Counted from the stretch's first letter, positions 6,373 through 14,249 are shown. The stretch: DNA of 14,916 bases from JBBILG01 sp037445085 (GCA_037445085.1 JBBILG010000039.1:1-14916); one strand, 5' to 3'. Program-made: numbers and translations. Notes: a model not told the origin generated them from the letters alone.

Positions 6373-8517
6373 ATGACGACCGAAGCCAACAACAAAACCT
6401 GGCAAGTCCCCAAGGAGGCCTTGCTGCCGGACGATCCGCTGGCCAACTGCCTGGTGCTGCTCACCCAGTTGCAGCACCGCCCCTTCACGCTGCAATCGCT
6501 GACCGCCGGCCTGCCGCTGGAGGAATCGAAGCTGACGCCGCAACTGTTCGTCCGCGCGGCCGAACGTGCCGACCTCAGTGCGCGCATCGTCAAGCGGAGC
6601 TTGCGCAAGATTTCCAACCTCACCCTTCCTGCCGTGCTGCTGCTGCACGAGGATCATGCCTGTATCCTGCTGGAACACGACGGCAAGACCGCCAAGGTGC
6701 TGATGCCGGACGCGCGCGCCGGCGAGGAAGACGTGCCGCTGGAACGGCTGCAGGAGAGCTACACCGACTTCGCCATTTTCGTCAAGCCGGCCTTCCGCTT
6801 CGACCAGCGCGCCGAAGCGAGCTTCGTGCCCAAGCCGCGCCACTGGTTCTGGGGCACCGTGGGCAAGGCCTGGCCCATCTACGGCGAGGTGCTGATCGCC
6901 TCCTTCCTGATCAACCTGTTCGCGCTGGTCATGCCGCTGTTCATCATGAACGTGTACGACCGCGTGGTACCCAACAACACCCTGCAAACCCTGTGGGTGC
7001 TGGCTTCCGGCGTGGCGGTGGTGTATATCTTCGATTTCCTCATGCGCACCCTGCGTGGCTACTTCGTCGACATCGCCGGCAAGAAGATCGACGTCATTCT
7101 CTCTGCCAACATCTTCGAGAAGGTCATGGGCATCCGCATGGAAGCCCGCCCGCTCTCGGTGGGCGCCTTCGCCAACAACCTGCAGGAATTCGAATCCTTC
7201 CGCATCATCACCCTGGTCGATCTGCCTTTCGTGGTCCTGTTCCTCGCCCTGGTCTGGTGGCTGGGCGGCGCCGCCGTGATCCCGTTGCTGGTGGCCATCC
7301 CGCTCATCCTGCTGGTGTCGCTCGCCATCCAGCGTCCACTCGCCAGGGTGGTCAACGAGACCTTCCGCACCGCCTCGCAGCGCCAGGCCACCCTGATCGA
7401 GAGCCTGACCGGACTGGAAACGGTCAAGGCCATCGGCGCCGAAGGCCCGATGCAGCGCCGCTGGGAACAGCTCGTCGGCCAGCTCGGCCAGCTCGGATTG
7501 AAGGCGCGCCTGCTGTCAGCGGCCAACGTCAATCTGGCCACCTTCGTGCAGCAGCTCGCCACCATCGCGGTGATCATCGTCGGCGTCTATCTGATCGGCG
7601 AGCGCGAGATGACCGTGGGCGCACTGGTCGCCTGCACCATCCTCGCCGGGCGCACGCTGGCCCCGCTCGGCCAGGTGGCCGGCCTGCTGACGCGCTACCA
7701 TCACGCACGCGCCGCGCTCGACAACATCAACCGCATGATGCACCTGCCGGTGGAACGCGAATCCGGCAAGAGCTACGTGCACCGCCCCCGCTTCGAGGGC
7801 GCCATCGAGTTCAAGGACGTCGGCTTCAGCTACCCCGGTCAGCAGGTGGCGGCACTGCAGAACGTTTCCTTCCGCATCCGGCCGGGCGAACGCGTCGGCA
7901 TCATCGGCCGCATCGGCTCGGGCAAGACCACCATCGAAAAACTCATTCTCGGGCTCTACCAGCCCTCCAGCGGCTCGGTATGGATGGACGGGGTCGACCT
8001 GCAGCAGATCGACCCTGCCGACCTGCGCCGCAACGTGGCCTACGTGCCGCAGGACTGCATGCTGTTCTTCGGCAGCGTGCGCGACAACATCACCTACGGG
8101 GCCCCCTACGTGGACGACAGCGCCATGCTGCGCGCCGCCGAGATCGCCGGCGTGGCCGAATTCGTCAACCGCCATCCGCTGGGTTTCGACATGCCGGTGG
8201 GCGAGCGCGGCGAAGGGCTCTCCGGCGGCCAGCGCCAGTCCATCGCCATCGCGCGCGCGCTGCTGCTGGACCCGGTCATGCTACTGCTGGACGAACCCAG
8301 CAATTCGCTCGACAATCGCTCCGAGGAAAATCTCAAGGCCCGCCTGTCACAGCACCTCGCTGGCCGTACCCTGCTGCTGGTCACCCATCGCGCCTCCATG
8401 CTGAGCCTGGTCGACCGGCTCATCGTCATGGACGGCGGCCGCCTGATTGCCGACGGCCCCAAGGAGCAGGTGCTGGAAGCCCTGTCGAGTGGAAAGATCC
8501 ACGTCGCGAAAAGCTGA
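6373..8517 (+). CDS. lapB: Type I secretion ABC transporter with degenerate C39-like domain, LapB type
   Basis: This 714-residue inner-membrane protein would power export of a large repeat-type adhesin through a LapB-LapC-LapE channel. Residues about 20-140 form a C39-peptidase-like domain that is proteolytically dead: where active enzymes have D-C-G-x-x-C-L, this one has DPLANCL (21-27), with Pro in the catalytic Cys place. Such domains hold the substrate rather than cut it. Six membrane segments follow (about 170-192, 205-222, 279-299, 302-318, 391-409, 411-427). The ATPase domain has Walker A GRIGSGKT (512-519), signature LSGGQRQ (616-622), Walker B VMLLLDEP (635-642) and switch His 672. 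ATG 6373 is preceded by a weak GAGG. The gene is followed after 21 bases by the fusion protein. Identification as the LapB/HlyB branch is firm; the gene symbol rests on the lapD, lapG and tolC neighbours. Confidence 0.88.
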   Translation: MTTEANNKTWQVPKEALLPDDPLANCLVLLTQLQHRPFTLQSLTAGLPLEESKLTPQLFVRAAERADLSARIVKRSLRKISNLTLPAVLLLHEDHACILLEHDGKTAKVLMPDARAGEEDVPLERLQESYTDFAIFVKPAFRFDQRAEASFVPKPRHWFWGTVGKAWPIYGEVLIASFLINLFALVMPLFIMNVYDRVVPNNTLQTLWVLASGVAVVYIFDFLMRTLRGYFVDIAGKKIDVILSANIFEKVMGIRMEARPLSVGAFANNLQEFESFRIITLVDLPFVVLFLALVWWLGGAAVIPLLVAIPLILLVSLAIQRPLARVVNETFRTASQRQATLIESLTGLETVKAIGAEGPMQRRWEQLVGQLGQLGLKARLLSAANVNLATFVQQLATIAVIIVGVYLIGEREMTVGALVACTILAGRTLAPLGQVAGLLTRYHHARAALDNINRMMHLPVERESGKSYVHRPRFEGAIEFKDVGFSYPGQQVAALQNVSFRIRPGERVGIIGRIGSGKTTIEKLILGLYQPSSGSVWMDGVDLQQIDPADLRRNVAYVPQDCMLFFGSVRDNITYGAPYVDDSAMLRAAEIAGVAEFVNRHPLGFDMPVGERGEGLSGGQRQSIAIARALLLDPVMLLLDEPSNSLDNRSEENLKARLSQHLAGRTLLLVTHRASMLSLVDRLIVMDGGRLIADGPKEQVLEALSSGKIHVAKS

Positions 8518-8538
8518 CGTGAACGCGAGAAGCCAGAC

Positions 8539-9885
8539 ATGAAAAAACCCATGAAGGAAAAATCCCGCCAGGACGACATCGAACTGATGCCGGACAGCAC
8601 CGCGGCACTGTTCCAGACCGCGCCGCGTTTCGGCTCCTACATCCTGTTCGGCTTCGTCACCTTCCTCATCGCCGCCCTGCTGTGGGCCTACAACGCCGAA
8701 ATCGACGAGGTGACGGTGGGCGAAGGCAAGGTCATCCCCTCCCGCCAGGTGCAGGTGATCCAGAACCTGGAAGGCGGCATCGTCGCCGAAATTCCGGTCA
8801 GGGTGGGCGACCTGGTGCGCAAGGGTGATGTCGTGCTGCGCCTGGACGAGACCCGCTTCGCCGCCTCGCTCGGCGAAACCAGGGCCAAGTACGAAGCCTT
8901 GCAAACCAAGGTGGCCCGCCTCAACGCCGAAGCCTACGGCCGGCCGTTCCAGTTGTCGCCGGAACTGGTCAAGGCCAATCCGCGCCTGGCGGCGGACGAA
9001 CTGGCGCTCCATCAATCGCGCCAGCGCGAGATGGAAACCTCGACGAGCGTGCTGCGCAAGCAGGCATCCCAGCGCGCCCAGGAGTTGCAGGAGACCAAGG
9101 CCAGGCTGGTGCAACTGGAGGAAAACCATCGCCTGATCGAGCGCGAACTCGACATGAGCCGCCCGCTGGCCCGGCAGGGCGTCATGTCCGAAGTGGAGAT
9201 CCTGCGCCTGGAGCGCCAGTTGAGCGACATCAAGGGTCAGATGGATGCCACCCGGCTTTCCATCCCGCGCCTGGAACAGGCGGCCAATGAAATCCAGGCC
9301 AAAATCGACGCCGCCTGGGCCAAGTTCCGTGCCGATGCGGCCATCGAGGCGAATCTGGCCGCCGCCGAACTGGCCGGCATCTCGGCGACCGCCGTGGCTG
9401 CCGAGGACCGTCTCGCCCGCACCTCGGTGCGCTCGCCGGTGGACGGGGTGATCAAGCAGATCAAGATCGCCACCATAGGCGGCGTCATCCAGCCCGGCAT
9501 GGAGATCATGGAGATCGTGCCGCTGGAAGACACCCTGCTCATCGAGACCAAGATCAGCCCCAAGGACGTCGGTTTCATCCACCCGGGGCAGGAAGCCACG
9601 GTCAAGCTCTCCGCCTACGATTTCTCCATCTACGGCGGGCTGGAAGCGGTGGTGGAAAACATCAGCGCCGACACCATCACCGAAGAAAAGGGCGGCCGCA
9701 CCGAAAGCTACTATCTGGTCCAGGTGCGCACCAAGACCAGCACCTTCACCAACAGCAACAGGGTGCTGCCCATCATCCCCGGCATGCTCGCCACGGTACA
9801 CATCCGCACCGGCAAGAAAACGGTGATGGACTACCTGCTCAAGCCCGTGCTCAAGGCCCGCTACGAGGCCATGCGCGAACGCTGA
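8539..9885 (+). CDS. lapC: Type I secretion membrane fusion protein, HlyD/LapC type
   Basis: This 448-residue periplasmic adaptor links the ABC transporter to the outer-membrane channel. It has a short cytoplasmic N-terminus, one TM helix (about 33-51), a lipoyl-like half motif (IQNLEGGIVAEIPVRVGDLV, 74-93), a long alpha-helical hairpin with coiled-coil character (about 110-290), the second lipoyl half (VRSPVDGVIKQIKIATIGG, 297-315) and a beta-barrel end with an HlyD-type C-terminus (YYLVQVRTKT, IPGMLATVHIRTGKKTVMDYLLKP, 391 onward). Its length is typical of the family. It lies 21 bases after lapB on the same strand, almost certainly cotranscribed. It ends 42 bases from the converging lapD-type gene, with no clear terminator in the gap. 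Confidence 0.9.
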   Translation: MKKPMKEKSRQDDIELMPDSTAALFQTAPRFGSYILFGFVTFLIAALLWAYNAEIDEVTVGEGKVIPSRQVQVIQNLEGGIVAEIPVRVGDLVRKGDVVLRLDETRFAASLGETRAKYEALQTKVARLNAEAYGRPFQLSPELVKANPRLAADELALHQSRQREMETSTSVLRKQASQRAQELQETKARLVQLEENHRLIERELDMSRPLARQGVMSEVEILRLERQLSDIKGQMDATRLSIPRLEQAANEIQAKIDAAWAKFRADAAIEANLAAAELAGISATAVAAEDRLARTSVRSPVDGVIKQIKIATIGGVIQPGMEIMEIVPLEDTLLIETKISPKDVGFIHPGQEATVKLSAYDFSIYGGLEAVVENISADTITEEKGGRTESYYLVQVRTKTSTFTNSNRVLPIIPGMLATVHIRTGKKTVMDYLLKPVLKARYEAMRER

Positions 9886-9927
9886 GACTGTCGGCGGCCG
9901 GTGTTGGGAGCAGCCGTTTTGCCCCTA

Positions 9928-11874
9928 CTACGCTGGCCGGCCGATGGCGTAGCCCTGCATGCCGTCCACGCGCAGGGTCCTGAGCACCGCCATTTCCGCC
10001 TCGGTTTCCACCGATTCGGCGATCACCTGGATATCCAGGCCGTGTGCGATTTGCACAATCGATTCGACAAAAAACTGGTTGTCCTTGCCGTGGTCGATGC
10101 CACGGATGTAACTGCCGTCGATCTTGAGGTAATCCAGCTTGAGGGTGCCAAGATAGCCGAACGAGGCGAAACCGCGGCCGAAATGGTCCAGTCCCATCCG
10201 CGCCCCGCCGGCCGCGACGCGCTGGATGAAATCGCGCAGCGCCGCCAGGTTCTCCACCACGCCGTATTCGGCTACCTCGAAGCGCAACCGCTGTGCCAGC
10301 GCCGGGTGCTGCGCCATCTGCCCGCACAGCCAGTCGATGAAGCCTGCATCCTGCACGCTGGCGGGGAACAAGTTGACCGCCAGCGGCACATCACCGTGTC
10401 CGCCGTGTCCGAGTTCGCGCAGCGCGGCCCGCACCGTCACCTCGTCGAGCGCGCGCAGAATGCCCAGCCGCTTGGCCATGGGTACGAAGATGCCAGCCGG
10501 GATTAGCGAGCCGTCCGGGTTTTCCAAGCGCAACAGCGCCTCCAGATGCAGCAGATTGCCATGCACCCCCCTGACCGGCTGTAGGTGCAGGCGGAAGCGA
10601 TTTTCCGCCAGCGCCTGCTGCAGGGCGCTGCGCCATTCGGTCGCGCTCTTTTCGCTGTAGGCATCACGCACGGGCGTTTCCTGGAAATGCACGGCGTTGG
10701 GCCCCATGGTTTGCGCCGCACGCAGCGCCACGTCGGCCGCCGCCAGCAGCTCGCCGGCAGGCTGGCCGTGGTAGAGTGCCACGCCGATGTGGCCGACTTC
10801 CTCGTTGTCGGTAAAGCCCCGCTCGCGGAAGCGGGGCAGGGCGTGCGCAATCACCTGCGCGTATCCCATGGCCTCATCCCGGCCGACGTTCTTCAGCATG
10901 ACGGCGAAGTTGGCGCCGCCCAAGCGCGCACTGAAGCTGTCGATGGCCTCGTGGCTGCGGCTCACCGCGCTGAGCAGGCCCGCCATGTTGCGCAGCAGCT
11001 CGTCACCCGCCCGGAAGCCGCGGTGCTCGTTGTAGACCTTGAAATCCCGGATTTCCAGCAGCAGCAGCGCGCCGCTCACCACCTCGTCGGTGTTCTTGGA
11101 CATCTCGCGCACCTGCATGTCGAAGAAGGCGCGGTTGGCCAGACCGGTGACGGGGTCGCGGTAGTTCCCCTCGCGCAGACGGTCGATGGCCGCCGCCTGC
11201 TCCTCGAACATCTCGCGCACCTTGCTGGTCATGCGGTTCATGGCCTCCACCACGCTGCGCAGCTCCAGCGTCCACGGCAGCTTTTTCTGCACCGGGTACT
11301 CGCGGTCGCAGATGGCACGTGCCTGTGCCTCCACCGCGCGCAGCGGACGCAGGATGACATGCAGCGCCAGCAGCCCGAACAGAAAGGTCGCCACCGAGGC
11401 CGCCAGAAACCACCAGAAGGACTGCACCGCGCTCGCCCACAGCGAGGCATAGGCATAACCGGGGTTGGCCACCACGCGCACCGTGCCCGCCTGCTGCCAG
11501 CCGGCCATGACCAGCGCCTCACCCACCGGCGTCTCCAGCGGCACACAATCGACGAACCACTGCGGCACATCCCCCAGCCTGACCTCCTGGCGACGCTCCA
11601 CCAGCGGCCGCCCATCGACGTCGCTCACCACCACCTCGCGATAGTAGCCGCTATCGGATACCGCGCTCACCAGACGGTCGACGACGACGGCGTCGTTTTC
11701 CGCCAGCGGCACGGAGAGCATCATGCCCAGCGAGGTGGCGGTATCCTGCGAGATGGTGCGCAACTGGTCGTTGAGGTAATCCCGCGTGTTGCCGATGCTG
11801 AGCAGCAGAGTCCCGGCGAACAGCATGACGAACAGCACCACGATGACGATGACGAGCTGCCTGAGGAGTGTCAT
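9928..11874 (-). CDS. lapD: LapD-type c-di-GMP receptor with degenerate GGDEF and near-complete EAL domain
   Basis: This 648-residue inner-membrane protein would bind c-di-GMP in the cytoplasm and capture the protease LapG in the periplasm. Visible parts are: TM 6-26; LapD/MoxY-type periplasmic domain about 27-150 with GW at 125-126, matching the region of the LapG-contacting Trp (W125) of P. fluorescens LapD; TM about 152-174; HAMP and signalling helix about 175-235; GGDEF-like domain about 238-400 where the motif is GGANF (319-323) and the inhibitory RxxD site is absent; EAL domain about 410-648. The EAL domain keeps EAL (445-447), N501, E536, D563, K584, E620 and Q640 but has DH instead of DD (H564). 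Cyclase activity is ruled out by the motif; phosphodiesterase activity is doubtful. The ATG at 11874 has AAGGA eight bases upstream. It follows the lapG-type gene by 54 bases, as in a lapG-lapD operon. Confidence 0.9.
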   Translation of the reverse strand: MTLLRQLVIVIVVLFVMLFAGTLLLSIGNTRDYLNDQLRTISQDTATSLGMMLSVPLAENDAVVVDRLVSAVSDSGYYREVVVSDVDGRPLVERRQEVRLGDVPQWFVDCVPLETPVGEALVMAGWQQAGTVRVVANPGYAYASLWASAVQSFWWFLAASVATFLFGLLALHVILRPLRAVEAQARAICDREYPVQKKLPWTLELRSVVEAMNRMTSKVREMFEEQAAAIDRLREGNYRDPVTGLANRAFFDMQVREMSKNTDEVVSGALLLLEIRDFKVYNEHRGFRAGDELLRNMAGLLSAVSRSHEAIDSFSARLGGANFAVMLKNVGRDEAMGYAQVIAHALPRFRERGFTDNEEVGHIGVALYHGQPAGELLAAADVALRAAQTMGPNAVHFQETPVRDAYSEKSATEWRSALQQALAENRFRLHLQPVRGVHGNLLHLEALLRLENPDGSLIPAGIFVPMAKRLGILRALDEVTVRAALRELGHGGHGDVPLAVNLFPASVQDAGFIDWLCGQMAQHPALAQRLRFEVAEYGVVENLAALRDFIQRVAAGGARMGLDHFGRGFASFGYLGTLKLDYLKIDGSYIRGIDHGKDNQFFVESIVQIAHGLDIQVIAESVETEAEMAVLRTLRVDGMQGYAIGRPA

Positions 11875-11882
11875 GACGGTTT

Positions 11883-11887
11883 TCCTT
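11883..11887 (-). promoter_or_regulatory. Ribosome binding site of the lapD-type gene
   Basis: AAGGA read on the minus strand lies eight bases before ATG 11874, within AAAGGAAAAC. It is a good site that fixes this start. The A/T-rich leader between lapG and lapD contrasts with the GC-rich coding sequence around it. Confidence 0.7.
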
Positions 11888-11911
11888 TAGCGTGATATTG
11901 TCATAATGCGT

Positions 11912-11929
11912 ACCGGCCCCACCGCCGGT
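11912..11929 (-). other. Small hairpin at the lapG stop codon
   Basis: ACCGGC (11912-11917) and GCCGGT (11924-11929) form a perfect six-pair GC stem with a six-base loop, beginning at the last base of the lapG TGA (11931-11929). No T-run follows in the transcript direction, so it is not a standard terminator. It may stabilise or process the lapG-lapD transcript, or be chance in GC-rich DNA. Confidence 0.35.
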
Positions 11930-12594
11930 CAAATTTCCCTGCCCATGCGCGCCATCATGTCGCGCCACAGCGAAATGCGGTTGCCCCCGTCCACGCGCTT
12001 GCCCTCGCCGCGTCCGCGCGCCAGCCACAGGCCGTCGCCGTTGAAGCTGTAAACCGGTGTCAGATCCTGGCGCCTGTCGGCGGTCTTGATCTCGCCATCC
12101 AGATTGTCCAGCACCAGCGGGATGGCGCTGGGCGTGGGGTAATAGGCCAGCACCATGTGCGCCGCGTTGATCAGCCCGTAGCCGCGCGCCTTGACATAGG
12201 TGATCTTCAGCTTGTCGCTGTCCATGCCCATCGCCAGCAGGGTGAAATACTTGGCGATGGAATAATCCTCGCAGTCGCCGCCGCCGGTGCCCAGCAGTTC
12301 CATGGGCGTGGCCCAGTAGTCGTTCCTGCTCCAGTGTTGCATGTCCGGCACGAAAGGGATCGGGTTGAAGAAATCGTTGGCCAGGCGCAACTGCTCTTCT
12401 TCCGCTTTGTTGCGGCCCTCCGCGATCAGCGCCGCCCAGGCCGTCACCCGCTTGCGCGCCTGCTCGCCGTACCTGCGCTCCACGGCGGCCATCTGCTGCT
12501 CGGTGAACGCGACCTGGAAGCTGTCGCCCACCGTGACGGCCGCCGGGGCCAGCAGGATGACGGCGAGCAGCAGCCTGCGCAGCATGGCAGTCAT
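11929..12594 (-). CDS. lapG: LapG-type periplasmic transglutaminase-like cysteine protease
   Basis: This 221-residue protein would cleave the N-terminal retention module of a surface adhesin, releasing it and dispersing biofilm when not held by LapD. It has a signal peptide (about 1-22, LRRLLLAVILLAPAA core). The bacterial transglutaminase-like cysteine protease triad is visible: C108 in GGGDCEDYSIAKYF, H146 in AAHMVLAYY and D163 in VLDNL. Acidic residues D107 and E109 next to the Cys match the calcium-binding pair known in LapG enzymes. Triad spacing (38 and 17) is as in described LapG proteins. The start is ATG 12594; ATG 12585 (M4) is possible. A strong terminator separates it from the upstream tolC-type gene, so it needs its own promoter or read-through. 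I see no convincing promoter in the roughly 60 bases available. Confidence 0.92.
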   Translation of the reverse strand: MTAMLRRLLLAVILLAPAAVTVGDSFQVAFTEQQMAAVERRYGEQARKRVTAWAALIAEGRNKAEEEQLRLANDFFNPIPFVPDMQHWSRNDYWATPMELLGTGGGDCEDYSIAKYFTLLAMGMDSDKLKITYVKARGYGLINAAHMVLAYYPTPSAIPLVLDNLDGEIKTADRRQDLTPVYSFNGDGLWLARGRGEGKRVDGGNRISLWRDMMARMGREI

Positions 12595-12652
12595 GGCGTC
12601 ATCCAGTCACTTCCGGCAATCGGGCGAATCGCGGCAACAGGCATGCGCAGGC

Positions 12653-12689
12653 GACAAAAAAGGCAGGATGCCATCCTGCCTTTTTTGTC
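12653..12689. terminator. Strong bidirectional hairpin terminator between the tolC-type gene and lapG
   Basis: GACAAAAAAGGCAGGAT (12653-12669) pairs perfectly with ATCCTGCCTTTTTTGTC (12673-12689) around a three-base loop. The GC-rich GGCAGGAT stem is flanked by six A on one side and six T on the other, so it fits Rho-independent termination on either strand. On the minus strand it ends the tolC-type transcript 81 bases after its stop codon. Confidence 0.9.
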
Positions 12690-12769
12690 ATGCGAACGCA
12701 ATATCGGCGCCAGCGCCACCCGACAAGCGGGTACTGCCTGTTCCGCAGCCGCAGGGCAACGGCGGCGGG

Positions 12770-14146
12770 CTAGTTGGTCGTCGCCGGCGCCTCGGTCGCG
12801 GCCGGCTGGGCCTTGGATGCCGGCACCGCAATGCCGTTGGCGACGGCCTCTTGACGCGGCGCCACGCCCAGCGCGCCGATCAACTGGCCCATGTCGGCCA
12901 GCAGGCGGTAACGCGCAAACATTTCGACAAACTGGCCGTCGATATGGTTGGCACGGGCGGTATAAAGCTCGTTCTCCGAATCCAGCAGGTCCAGCAGGGT
13001 GCGCTGGCCGATGCTGAACTGCTTGGCATAGGCATCGCGGGTCTGCTCGGCGGCATCGGCGTGCGCCTTCAGCTTGGGCAGACGGTCCGCTGAAGTCATC
13101 AGCGCGTTCCAGGAAAGCCGGGTGCTCTCCTCCACCTGGCGGCGGGTGCGGTTCATCACCTCGATCGCCTCCTGCGTCTCGATGCGGCGCTGGGCCACGC
13201 GCGCCTCGTCCGTGCCGCCGCGATACAGGTTGTAGCGGAAGCGTAGCATGGCATAGGCATCGTTGTTCTTGTAATCCACGCCATCGAGGTTGTTGTTCCA
13301 ACTGGTGCCCAGCTCCAGGTCCACGCGCGGACGTAGCAGCGATTCCCCGGCACGGGTCTGCGCGCGGGTGGCCTCGATGTCGGCCTCGGCGGAACGCAGC
13401 AGCGGGTGGTTACTGGTGGCCACGCTGATGGCCTCCTCCAGGGAAGCCGGCGCGCCGGCAGGGTCGGCCGGACGCTCCAGCCCGGCGGGCTCCTCGCCGA
13501 CCACGCGCTGGAACTGGATCACGGCCTCGCGCAGGTTGGCTTCGGCGGAAGCGAGGTTCGCCTGCGCCAGGGAAAGACGCGCCTGCGCCTGCTCCAGATC
13601 GGCCCTGCGGCCGACTCCGGCATCGGCGCGCAGCTTGATCTGCTCAAAGACGCGCTCGTGCGCGGCCAGGTTGTCCGCGGTCAGGTTGCGCTGCTCCTGC
13701 CGGCGCACCACGTCGAGATAGGCTTCCACGGCACGCAGGCCGATTTCCTCCGAAGTGCCGGCCACCTTGTGCGCCGCCGATTGCGAACGCGCGGTGTGGC
13801 GCTCCACCTCGCTGCGGGTGCCAAAGCCGTCGTACAGCATCTGCGTCAGCGTCAGCGCGGACTCGGCGCGGTTAAGACTATCGCTGCCCGGTCGCGTGGA
13901 AGTGTTCTCGCTCCACTCCCACCCCCAGCCGGCGGAAAGATCGATCTTGGGACGATAACCGCCGCGCGCCTGGTTGATTTCCTGGTCGACGGCCAGCCGG
14001 CGATTGGCGCTGACCAGCACATCCGGGTTGGTGCGGACGGTGGTCTCCACCGCCTCGGCAAGCGTTTGCGCCATGGCGGACTGCCCCCCTGCAGCCAGCA
14101 TGGCGCCAGCCACGGCACAGAACAGAACGGAACGTTTGAATTTCAT
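12770..14146 (-). CDS. lapE: Outer-membrane channel of type I secretion, TolC/LapE (AggA) family
   Basis: This 458-residue trimeric outer-membrane channel would complete the LapB-LapC exporter. It has a signal peptide (KFKRSVLFCAVAGAMLAAGG, cleavage after A-M-A at about 26), then the TolC repeat structure: TLAEAVETTVRTNPDVL at the start of the first half and SLEEAISVATSNHPLLRSAE at the start of the second, each followed by long helices. Further marks are RPKIDLSAGWGWEW, LTQMLYDGFGT, FRYNLYRGG and QFSIGQRTLLDLLDSENELY. The C-terminus ends in an Ala/Pro/Thr-rich tail of about 30 residues. Two ATG codons are adjacent; I choose the second (14146) because AAGGGG lies five bases before it and only two before 14149. 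The gene is preceded by a good promoter and followed by a terminator, so it appears monocistronic. Confidence 0.9.
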   Translation of the reverse strand: MKFKRSVLFCAVAGAMLAAGGQSAMAQTLAEAVETTVRTNPDVLVSANRRLAVDQEINQARGGYRPKIDLSAGWGWEWSENTSTRPGSDSLNRAESALTLTQMLYDGFGTRSEVERHTARSQSAAHKVAGTSEEIGLRAVEAYLDVVRRQEQRNLTADNLAAHERVFEQIKLRADAGVGRRADLEQAQARLSLAQANLASAEANLREAVIQFQRVVGEEPAGLERPADPAGAPASLEEAISVATSNHPLLRSAEADIEATRAQTRAGESLLRPRVDLELGTSWNNNLDGVDYKNNDAYAMLRFRYNLYRGGTDEARVAQRRIETQEAIEVMNRTRRQVEESTRLSWNALMTSADRLPKLKAHADAAEQTRDAYAKQFSIGQRTLLDLLDSENELYTARANHIDGQFVEMFARYRLLADMGQLIGALGVAPRQEAVANGIAVPASKAQPAATEAPATTN

Positions 14147-14151
14147 CATGA

Positions 14152-14157
14152 CCCCTT
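14152..14157 (-). promoter_or_regulatory. Ribosome binding site deciding the tolC-type start
   Basis: AAGGGG on the minus strand is two bases from the first ATG and five from the second, which favours the second (14146) as the start. Confidence 0.55.
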
Positions 14158-14174
14158 GTTTGTTGATTCGTCAG

Positions 14175-14249
14175 GTTACTATCCATGCAGACCTCGTGTT
14201 AATTTATGCCACTGCCGGCACTTTGGCAATTGATGTTCGTTACTATCCA
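14175..14249 (-). repeat. 11-base direct repeat flanking the tolC promoter
   Basis: TGGATAGTAAC (minus strand) occurs at 14249-14239, just upstream of the -35, and again at 14185-14175, just inside the predicted leader. The copies are 64 bases apart, about six DNA turns, so both face the same side of the helix. This is the pattern of a paired operator. I do not recognise the protein that would bind. Confidence 0.45.
14201..14229 (-). promoter_or_regulatory. Sigma-70-type promoter of the tolC-type gene
   Basis: On the minus strand TTGCCA (14229-14224) and TAAATT (14206-14201) are separated by exactly 17 bases, close to the consensus TTGACA-17-TATAAT. Predicted transcription start is near 14194, giving a leader of about 45 bases. 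The surrounding DNA is A/T-richer than the genes. Confidence 0.6.

Noticed and set aside
6060..6623. Minus-strand open frame upstream of the binding-protein gene, possibly its missing N-terminus
   Set aside because: The translation is Arg/Ser/Pro-rich, lacks a signal peptide and any binding-protein motif, and mostly mirrors lapB.
6315..8522. Second plus-strand frame across lapB (735 codons)
   Set aside because: Arg/Pro/His-rich shadow in another frame; the 6373-8517 frame carries all ABC transporter motifs.
9886..9927. Terminator between the converging lapC and lapD genes
   Set aside because: Only a four-pair CGGC/GCCG stem with a long loop before TTTT can be drawn; too weak to call.
10585..11895. 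Plus-strand open frame opposite lapD
   Set aside because: Composition is typical of antisense shadow and no motif is seen; lapD is clear on the minus strand.
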